Assembly (NCBI GenBank): GCA_963691655.1
Contig: OY829329.1
Coordinates: 21,714,708 to 21,778,707 of the forward strand
From: Toxonevra muliebris
Taxonomy: Eukaryota > Arthropoda > Insecta > Diptera > Pallopteridae
Length of the DNA: 64,000 bases
Direction of reading: 5' to 3'
Part shown: in pieces, positions 55,740 to 64,000 of the stretch
Numbering within the stretch: the stretch's first letter is position 1
Layout of the letters: the number at the start of each line of letters is the position of its first letter
Translations under genes and position numbers: made by a program
Notes under the pieces: generated by a model
Told to the model about the DNA's origin: nothing
Seen by the model: the letters and a program-made list of their open reading frames with translations, nothing else
Database searches by the model: none

Positions 55740-56115
55740 TTTTATATGAAATGTGGTTGAAAATAGGAAAAAGACTTTGAACACAAACTTATGCATTTCA
55801 TATTTCCGGAGCGAGAGAGAGAGTATACAAGTAAGAGAGTATAAAAGTGTTATTTTGTTTCTTAAATCTTTCAAGCATATTTCGGTTGAAGAATATATAA
55901 AAGACTTTGAACACAAACTTGTGTATTTTATATTCCCGGAGAGAGAGTAAAAAAAAATGTAAGTTGGTTTCTTAAATCTTTTAAGCTTATTTTAGTTAAA
56001 AAATGTCCAATAGATTTTGAACACAAACTAATTTATTTGATGGAGTGAAGAGAGCGTGTTATGCATCATATTAATGCATACCGTCCCTTTTAAAGGACAC
56101 TATGAAAAAAACTCA
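55740..56115. repeat. AGACTTTGAACACAAACTT repeat block 1, about three units
   Basis: Units of about 115-120 bases carry AGACTTTGAACACAAACTT, a GAGAGAGAGTA run and TTTCTTAAATCTTT. The block ends with ATGCATCATATTAATGCATAC and a TTTTAAAGGACAC phrase. Block 2 lies at 56605-56935 and ends in the same way. Confidence 0.75.
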
Positions 56116-56209
56116 ATTAAAACTACAAGCAAATTAATTCATCAACAAAAATTTGTTCATGTAAGTTTCTAGAAAATTCTAATATGTGCTGTTCTCTACA
56201 AATTAATTT

Positions 56210-56560
56210 TTAGTTTAAATCTTGGTCTACATTGGTTTAATTTTGGGTTTGAAATTGGCCTGCTTTTTGTTTGAATTTTAGTGTAAATTATGCTCTGATT
56301 TTTGGTTTAAGTTGGCCTTGAACAGACCTAAGTGAGTCGACAGATAGCCACTTAACCTAACCTAATCTAGGTCTTCTTTTGGACAAAGTTAGAGCCTCCT
56401 TCTGGGCTGAATTTTTTTTTTGCTAAATTGGGTTTGGATTTTGATCTATTTTGGTTTAATTTCTTATTTGAATGTTGATCAAATTTTACATTGGCTTTTG
56501 ATCTGATTTTTGGTCTCCATTTTGTTCTAGTTATTTTTCTGATAATTATGCTTAAATTTA
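56210..56560. repeat. Degenerate TTTTGGTTTGAATTTT repeat, block 4 (inverse orientation)
   Basis: Words such as TTTTGGTTTAAGTTGGCC and TTTTTGGTCTCCATTTTG recur in the gap between the two AGACTTTGAACAC blocks. Vocabulary as in blocks 1-3. Confidence 0.55.
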
Positions 56561-56604
56561 GTAAAATTCAAAACCCAAACAATTGATCCACCTTTCAAAA
56601 TATT

Positions 56605-56935
56605 TAGAGTAATTAATACATAGACAATTAGAGAGTATAAAAATGTCAGTTTGTTTCTTAAATCTTTTCAGCGTATTTCTCTAGAAAAAACGCTAAAAGA
56701 CTTTGAACACAAACTTGTACATTTTATATTTCCGAAGAAAGAGAGAGCATACAAGTAAAAGAGTAAAGAAGTGTCAGTTTGTTTCTTAAGTCTTTTAAAC
56801 ATATTTCAATTGAAGAATATCCAAAAGACTTTGAACACAAACTGATTTATTTCATTGCAGCGGACAGAGCATGATATGCATCATATTAACCCATTGATGC
56901 ATGCAGCTCTTTTTAAAGAGCACAATGAAAAATTT
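56605..56935. repeat. AGACTTTGAACACAAACTT repeat block 2
   Basis: Two to three units with the same order as block 1, including the closing ATGCATCATATTAACCC and a TTTTTAAAGAGCACAATGAAA phrase. Apparently a duplication of the whole block rather than continued tandem growth. Confidence 0.7.
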
Positions 56936-58654
56936 TGATCTCTGGTTTTTGGTTTCCATTTTGATCTAGTTATTATCCTAAAATTTAGTAAGAAAATTAT
57001 GTAAGAATCTCAGCAGCAGGGTGTTCATAAGTCGTTCTCTACTGTCTGAAATATTTTTTCTTGAATATTTGGTTGTTGTTTTTTTTTTTTTTTTTTTTTC
57101 TTTGGTGAATGTAATTTAATTAGGATTTTCTACAGAGTAATTAATCTTGAATGCTTAATCGGCTTGACTTGAGCCACTTGAATGTCTGCCTACAATTTCG
57201 AGAAATTTTTGTTAAATATTTTACATATGCACATAACTTCTTTATCTTCCTCTCCCTCTCCCTCTCCCTTTTCGTCTACTTTCCGTTTTTCTCTACAACT
57301 TTGACTCGCTATTGCAACCAGCGCGTTACCTGCGCTCTGCAGCTCATGTATGTTGATGTTGAATTGTAGCCACTTTCTTTTTGACATCTTCATTTGACAT
57401 TTCTACATTTGTAATCGAGTCCTTTTTTACACATACGTATGTGCATATATGTTTGGTGGTTAATAGTTGCTGGTTGCTTTAAGTAGTTGTTGTATTTCTC
57501 ATTTTCAATTGCTGCTTCCTCCATCACTACAACTCCGCCGCCATCAGGTTCTCTATTTGTGTGAGCGTTTTTGAATTTTTTTTGTTTTCGTTAACCGCTG
57601 CCACCATCTGACGCGAGATTAATGCGCCAATTGTTCCTTCATCATCGTCGTCATCATTTCATATGTATAGTGTTTAATTTTTTTCGTGTGTGTGTGTGTT
57701 ACTGTTGTTGTTGTAAAGATTTCGATAATAATGCAATTACAATTTTGAAAAATTATGCTTGACAGTTTCGTATTTGTCATAGCATTTATCAAAGTCTATC
57801 TCATCGTTGTATGTCTGTCTGCCTGTCTATCTATCTCTTTATACATATGTGTATATGTTTGTTTCAGACTAAGCAGCAAGTGTAGTTTTTTTTTAGCAGC
57901 TCCTTTTGTTGTATTGAGTTGTGGTAGGTTTCGTTTTTTATTTAATTTTTTTTTTTTAATTTTATTTTAGTTTTAGTTGAAGTATAAATTAACATCTCAC
58001 TTTTCATTGGTATTTTCATTATTTCATTGTCATTGTTAAAGGATTTATCTGTTGTGTATCTACGAATAGGAAAACTGACTAATTTATAATATTTTTTTTA
58101 TATACTTTTTTATATCTAGAAAATAATGCATTCGTGTAAAATGATTTATAAATAAACATGAGAGCTCAGGAATTCTGTAAATCTTTGCTTTTGTTATTTG
58201 CATGTGTTTTTGAGATTATGACATTCAAAGGATAAACAAATTCCTAGTAAATTTAGAATTTAACTTATTTTATGTAGTTGAATAAGGAAATTAAGAAAAA
58301 TATCTATGGGTTTCTTTTGAAAAATTGTAACTGGTCGTAATTGATTGATGTAGTTTGGGGCTTACCTTCTTCAAAACTCAATTTCTTTCTATGATCACCT
58401 GATTCTTGCAACTTGAACATGAAGGCAAATCAAAAATTTCACAATAGAGAAAAGGAATACGACGGTATATGTTTGAGAGATTCCTTGAAGATATATAATA
58501 AAGCACGGAAAAGACTAAATCCATCAAAGTTCCACAAAATACTAGAGGCAAAAAAAGAGACTGATAATAAAAGCTTTCATCAGGTTAAAAATAATCATCA
58601 TTTCAATTTTAAAAGTTCAATTTATAATCGAAAAGATATTTATCTTTATATGTA
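56936..58654. other. Non-coding stretch, no gene seen
   Basis: Has T-runs near 57079-57099, a CTCCCTCTCCCTCTCC run near 57251 and a GT microsatellite at 57687-57699. The frame at 58413-58700 lacks recognisable motifs and runs into the element below. Confidence 0.5.
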
Positions 58655-58664
58655 TACCACCTTG

Positions 58665-59623
58665 AAGGCCGTATTTAAGGGGGGATTTTGGGGGTTCTGA
58701 CCCCCCTGAAATGTGGAAACTTTATTCTAATTTTAGAGATTAATTGCCAATGGATGGAAAAAAGTCAAAATAACATCTATTTAATGATATTTTTTATTTC
58801 CATCGGTTTTTTTTTCTAAAAAGTCATATATAAAAAAGAAATAAATTTGAAATCTTACTTACACTAATCGATCAAATCCGATTTGTTTTCGTCGACATGA
58901 GGTTTGACTACGGATTCAAAAAGAGAAGTTGATACTAAGCACTCCTGCATTCATAGTTTTTCTAGGTCAGTAACTGTTTTTGATTTAAAGTTTCGTCCTG
59001 AATCAGTTTGAAAAGTTTAAAAATTAATAAAAAATAGAAAAAGTTATCGGATCCTTGTAAAATTAGACTTGCTTGAACCCCATTTTCAGATTCGTGTTCA
59101 ACGTGAAAAGTTCTTTCGCAAAAACTCCATCTTATTAGCAAAACCCATGCAGTTTAGGAGGCAATCTTAAAATATAATTAATTTTTTAACGCATTATTGG
59201 TCAGAGCACCACGAAAGATTTCAACCTCAATCTGGTTCCTTATCATTGATAATGGCTCAAATTTCCAATGATGATCATTTGAAAAAAATGAGCCTCTACT
59301 ATTTTTGGCAATTTTTTTGAGGTTGGGTACATCATCAGCAGTGGGAAGTCAATGAGTCAATGAAATTATGTCCCTCACGATAAAAAAAAATGCATTAGAA
59401 TGCACATTGAATAATATTTATTTGAAAAAATTTAATTTGATTATTCTGGGAATTTTTGAGGTTAAGATTAAAAAAAATCTAAAATTTTTTCCTAAAATTT
59501 TAATTTTATAGGGCCCATTTAATTTATTGTATTTAAAAATCAGTTTGATTAAAATTGTTTATGAATATTTTCTTCGAATGAAAACCCCTCGCCCCCCGAA
59601 AAAAATTTCTGGCTACGGCCCTG
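58665..59623 (-). mobile_element. hAT-like non-autonomous element, copy 2, in a mariner end
   Basis: Ends are AAGGCCGTA (58665 on) and, inward from 59623, CAGGGCCGTA. CCACCTTG is duplicated exactly on both sides (58657-58664, 59624-59631); those 8 bases are the mariner's own terminal repeat, so the duplication is beyond doubt. The 959-bp body matches the inverse of 30926-31888. No transposase can be read. Runs of G and C lie near both ends. Confidence 0.9.
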
Positions 59624-59676
59624 CCACCTTGATTAAAAAGTTCCCGGAATTTATTCAGAAAATTAAAAATACAAGT

Positions 59677-60766
59677 TTATTCATCTAAATCTATATTGTC
59701 CCCTTCAAAGTAATCCCCATCGACTGCAACACACTTATGCCAGCGCTTGATCGAATCCTCGAAACATTTTTTATATTCGGTTTTCGGTATGTCCGTCCAT
59801 CAGTGCTTCCTGCGATTTTTCCATTACTTCCTCTCGGCTGCTGAAACGCGTTCCCCGTAATGTTTTTTTAACTCGATTGAACAGAAAAAAGTCACAGGGA
59901 GCCAAATCAGGTGAATTCGGTGGCTGTTGGATGGTAATTGTTGCATTTTTCGCCAAAAAATTACAAATAATGATGGCACTGTGCGACGGTGCGTTATCAT
60001 GGTGCAAAATCCTCCAGTTTCCTGTCCACAATTCTGGTCTCTTTCGGCGAATTGCTACAAGCGAACGTCTCATAACGCCCTAATAATACTCTGTGTTTAC
60101 TGTCTGACCTTCTGGCAAAAATTCATGATGCACTACACCGTTGTAATCCATGAAAACCGTGAGCATTGCCTTCTTTTTTGACTGAAAACGACTTGGTTTT
60201 TTTGGTCTCGGCTCTTTTGGTGAACGCCATTCACTTGCCTGATGTCTGGATTGCGAGTCGTACTCATAAACCCACGTCTCATCTCCAGTAATGATCCTTT
60301 TGATGAATGTGGGATCGGATTCAGCCTCGCAAATCATGTCTTTTGCGACGTCAACACGCACGTCTCCTTTTTGCATGAAATTGAGGTCTTTTGGCAATAA
60401 CTTTGCTGCTACACGACGGAAACCCAAATCTTTAACCAGAATGTCTTGGACGGATCCATAGGCAATGTTCAAGTCCTTTGCTATCTCTCTGATGGTTAAT
60501 TTACGGTTGTTGACCAAAATTTCTTTTACTTTATCAACGTTTTCGTCGGTTTTCGATGTCGATGGTCTGCCACTGCGTTCATCATCTTCGATTGACTCAC
60601 GACGACTTTTGAACCACTCGTGCCACTGGTAAACGACTGTTTTCTTTAGAGAATCGTTGCCGAAACACTTTTTCAAAATTTCCAACATTTGCGCACTATT
60701 AAATCCGTTTTCTACGCTAAATTTAATACAATATAATTTAGTAAAATTGTAAAAAATCGCCAACAC
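59677..60766 (-). pseudogene. Mariner transposase, one stop and one frameshift
   Basis: Reads from the ATG at 60766. N-terminal domain: IKFSVENGFNSAQMLEIL, VYQWHEWFKSRRESIEDDER and SGRPSTSKTDENVDKVKEIL, then IREIAKDLNIAYGSVQDIL. The catalytic core is ITGDETWVYEYD, LHHDNAPSH and PDLAPCDFFLF, with 34 residues between the last two Asp. TAG near 60080 (in YY-stop-GVMRR) and a shift near 59785 are the only major lesions. After the shift the usual ending FEDSIKRWHKCVAVDGDYFE is readable. ATG 60766 may not be the native start, since mariner proteins usually begin nearer the IKFSVENGF block. Confidence 0.88.
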
Positions 60767-60941
60767 ACACAGAGATAGATGGACTCTTGGCTACGTAACT
60801 TTTGCGAATGTCAAGCTATGATGCTAAGATTTAGAGGGAATATCAACAGATGTACCAACTTAACAAAAACAGAACTCAAATCGGAACGATGGGAGCGCCA
60901 CACGGTGGTTATTCCGGGAACTTTTGGGTCAAGGTGGTATA

Positions 60942-61850
60942 TAATCGTAGAGTTTTGTGTGTATGTCATCGTGTAACTTCTGAACGACTGGACCGATTGA
61001 AATCATATTTTCAGAATATATTTTCTTGGGCGGGTGGACTAAACATAGCTATTCGTAATGGCTTTTAGGAAAGTGGGCGTGGCACCTCCAATACTATAAG
61101 GATTGTTTTTTGGGTATATCTCAAGAAACATTTATAGCACAGTACATAAATTTAATACAATATCGAGAATTGACAATGCCATGCCAAAATAAAAAAAAAG
61201 GGTGGGATTGACATAGGGGGTGTGGCACCTTCCATTTGACCTGAATTTCCATTATGAGATATCTTAAGAGGCATTTATGGTATGGTACTAAAGTTTAAAT
61301 TCTTTCAGTTTGTTGGATTAGTGGGTGTGGCACCATGCTTAACTTTTATTTTCTACTACTATTTCTACTACTATTTTCTACTACTTTTAAACTTCTTTTT
61401 TTGCAAATTTTTCTTATTTTCTACTATTTTTTCAATCAATATTTTCCACTACTATTTTAGTATTTTTTTTCTACTACTTTTTTAATAAATTTTTTCTTAT
61501 TTTCTACTACTATTTTTCACTACTATTTTTTACTATTATTTCTCCTACTCTTTCTACTCCATTTTTGCTACTTTTGTAATACTATGTTTAACTATTTTCC
61601 TACTATTTTTTCTGCTACCTTTTAACTACTTCTTAACAACAATTTTTAATACTATTTTCTATTCTTTTTCCTACTACCTTTTTTATTACTATTTCTACTA
61701 TTATTTTATTCTACTTTTTTGCTGCTATTTTCTACTACTTTTTCCATTCCTTTTTCTGCTATTATTTCTACTACTTTAGGAAATATCTTAAGACCCTGCC
61801 TAGCTATCTTAAAATCCGATAGGTGGCGCTGTAACAAATTCTATATTTAT
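60942..61850 (-). repeat. Interspersed repeat family starting GCTGACCCGGCAGACG, copy 2 (truncated, inverse)
   Basis: Directly abuts the mariner's right TA. TCGTAGAGTTTTGTGTGTAT and AACTTCTGAACGACTGGACC, then CAATATCGAGAATTGACAAT and TTTGTTGGATTAGTGGGTGT, match copy 1 in inverse. The stretch 61345-61790 is the inverse of the TAGTAGAAA expansion (TTTCTACTACTA words). It ends near AAATCCGATAGGTGGCGCTG, without the GCTGACCCGGCAG end. Confidence 0.7.
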
Positions 61851-62139
61851 AATAAATGTGAAATTGGTTCAAATTTTTAACACGGATCCGTCGTTGGTAT
61901 CAAATTGATACAATTTTCAAACATACATGCTTCATAGTTCACATGAATTACTAAATAATATAACAAAACAAAATATAATAAAATTTTTTTAATTGAATAA
62001 AATGGCAGAAAGTTTTATAATCAAATAAAAATAACACGCTACGTCTTCTGAATAGCCAGTTCCAGTTTTGCGCCATTTCGCCAGGTACTCCGGTATTTCG
62101 AACCGTTGTAGTGCACCCATTTTCTGAGGCGAGTTCGTA

Positions 62140-62520
62140 GAATTGAATGCGTTTTTTTGCGCCACTAGTAGCTTCACGTGCGATGCCTATTACAGCATGT
62201 ATAGTGCCTACAGTGGTTTATATGATGTATGCCTTGAAGATGGTGGAACTATAAAACACTTCATCCGCGTATGTCCTGTTTTCGCTCGGACGATATATGC
62301 CATCCTAGGCAAAAACTCCTTGACAAAAGAAGATTTGGCCAACCTTAATCTACATAGGCTAAACGAGGATGCCACAGCTTAAGCTAGATTCAAGGCTAAG
62401 AACAAACTTGAAGCTTAACTAAGTTGGGAGGGTGGTCCCTCTTCAGAACGAAGTACAATAGGCTGTTGGATCTAAATGCTCGTCATTTTTGTGAACCTGA
62501 ATACTAAAATACAAATACAA
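62140..62520 (+). pseudogene. 3' end of a LINE, zinc-knuckle region
   Basis: The frame from about 62205 reads YDVCLEDGGTIKHFIRVCPV, then FARTIYAILGKNSLTKEDLA and NLNLHRLNE, like the C-terminal cysteine/histidine box and tail of R1/I/Jockey-type LINEs. The following text TTGGATCTAAATGCTCGTCA looks like the 3' UTR. The 5' side is missing. No target duplication was found. Confidence 0.55.
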
Positions 62521-64000
62521 AGGTAATAGACAAATTCAAATTTTTAATCAGTTAACCCAATAAACCTAAAATTAAGTCCCGGTTCCTAAAACCTTTCGTT
62601 TTTTTCCCCGGATACTACCGAAAGTTCGAAAACACCATTAAACACTGTCTTTATTTCTTTCCTTACATTTATTTCCATTATTTTTGAACAAAAATTGCCA
62701 GTGTGCTTGGCTAAAGTGATAGAAATCAAATCAAATTAAATGAAATAAATTAGAGAAAAAAAAAGGATGAAAAGAAATAAACGACAGTAGTAAATCTTCA
62801 ATTAAATTTTTTTTTTTTTTTTGGGAAGTAAGTGAAAGAAAGAAAGAGCGAACGCCCGCAAAAGAACGAGATGCATAAACACATTAAGCTAAAACTAGCG
62901 ATATCGACATCAAACCAGCCAGCCAGCACCCACCACCATTTCACTAGCCATTAAATTCACTACTAAAAAATGCCAACATGGCTGCGACAATAACAACAAC
63001 AACAACGGCGATTGTCAGTCATTGAACGGGCAAATGTCACAATGACAGATGACAAACGACGACAAAGTTGTAGAACTAGAAGAGAAGAGCAGTCCGTAAC
63101 TTCTTGAACTTATAATTGCGATTTGCTTTTGCGTTTAATTTCCACAAACGTTTCGCTTACTTCATTGTAGCGTGTGTGTCAGTCTGTTACTCAAGGAGCA
63201 AACGAGTAAGCGAGCAACCCTCATTTTCGGGGGGAAAAAATTTAAACGAAATGAAATGAAAAAAAAAAAACAACAAAAATGTGCACATAATTCTTTTTAT
63301 TTTCTGACACGAATAAATCACTCAATTGTACGAAATTAAACGAACAAACGATATAGAAAACGAAAAGACACACACACACACACTCACATATACAGCTACA
63401 TAAGTACCGAAAAGGCAGAGCAGCTCAGGGTAAGAGTAAGAGTAAGAAAGAAAGAGCGAACCAGGCGAGCGCCGTCAGCGTCAGCGGCAACGTCAACGTC
63501 AGTTACAACGTTGAATAAAATAATTCTGATTCGTGCAGAGGAATAAATCATCAGATTGGACACAGATATCATAAAAATAATATCCTGTTTTTCGTCCTTT
63601 CGTCGTTTCAGTGTTATTTTTTTTCTTTTTTTGGTATTCTGTATATGTGTGTGCATGTCTGTGTGTGTGTTTGTCGCTGCTTTTTCATTTTTTGGCAATG
63701 GCAACAGTGGTTGGTAGTTTCAATGACGACGTTCGTTCGTTCATTCCTTGACGATGGTGGTGAAGCGTTGCTGCCCGCTGCTGCTGGTTGAAGGTGAATG
63801 AATGGTGCTGGCATTCTACTACATTCTTTTTCTACTACTATTTTTCCTTCTTCTCTGACATTCATTTTGTTGAGAATTTGTGTTTTTTACCTCCTGCCTT
63901 CTTTTTCTTCCTCTTCGTTTGGCGTAAATGAGTTTTTGGCACATAGTGTAAAAACAGAGACGATCAGGGCGATGGCAGGAGCTCTTTTTATTCTTGTTGT
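62521..64000. other. Non-coding stretch, no gene seen
   Basis: Contains CAACAACAACAA near 62994, CACACACACACACTCACA near 63368 and AAGAGTAAGAGTAAG near 63433. A GTCAGCGTCAGCGGC patch lies near 63474 and GT runs near 63658. Frames at 63396-63704 and 63614-63865 are built on these and carry no motif. Confidence 0.5.

Larger units (their letters stand above)
58655..60939 (-). mobile_element. Mariner (DD34D) with an hAT-like insertion in its terminal repeat
   Basis: The right end read inward is TACCACCTTGACCCAAAAGT then TCCCGGAAT. The left end is TACCACCTTG at 58655, interrupted after 10 bases and resumed at 59624 as CCACCTTGATTAAAAAGTTC. TA flanks both ends (58653-58654, 60940-60941). Without the insertion the element is about 1,318 bp, normal for mariner. 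This group is distinct from the two mauritiana-like copies. Confidence 0.9.

Overview
The window looks like nuclear DNA from a higher fly (Diptera, Schizophora). Only one host gene is visible: the large 3' coding exon of teashirt (tsh), or the single tiptop/teashirt gene if this lineage has not duplicated it, at 1502-4445 on the + strand. The call rests on the order of conserved blocks: a conserved N-terminal block, a PLDLS CtBP-binding motif, three widely spaced C2H2 fingers and a basic stretch. Strong AT-richness, CAA/CAG runs and abundant mariner, hAT and non-LTR relics also fit a fly. A tephritid or related family is possible but not proven.

Layout. 1-1501 is the end of an intron with a good branch point and acceptor. 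1502-4445 is the tsh exon. From about 4446 a probable 3' UTR passes into roughly 59 kb without a recognisable host gene, consistent with the regulatory deserts around developmental transcription factors. That space is full of transposon relics. On the left: a non-LTR relic (5.1-7.0 kb), a complete but dead DD37E element (8988-10290), a 708-bp inverted-repeat element, a near-perfect hairpin, a mariner truncated at its left end (13667-14776), an hAT-type element with an 8-bp duplication (14904-15917), a 108-bp TTAA-flanked element beside a tandem array of matching period (17584-18200), a second tandem array (18230-19000) and a foldback element (20354-21568).

Middle: a reverse-transcriptase gene split by a mariner (27.1-28.8 kb), then a four-part nest at 30778-34566. 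The nest is an hAT-like element with 8-bp duplications that contains another hAT-like relic, a 5'-truncated LINE with a 14-bp duplication, and a mariner. A maT (DD37D) element inserted in a LINE follows at 35999-37290.

Right: a diverged DD37E relative, a second DD37E element, a decayed Tc1/mariner relic, two inverted copies of a family beginning GCTGACCCGGCAGACG, a LINE with RT thumb and RNase H (50.5-52.1 kb), a piggyBac gene interrupted by a 244-bp MITE with an AAAT duplication, and a mariner whose terminal repeat was hit by an hAT-like element (58655-60939). Every transposase or RT gene seen carries stops, frameshifts or truncations, so no autonomous element is present.

I found no tRNA, rRNA, CRISPR or bacterial-type operon. 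The most notable structures are the nested insertions that revert cleanly to an empty site, and the possible conversion of a tiny TTAA element into a tandem array. Function of the non-coding DNA cannot be judged from the sequence alone.
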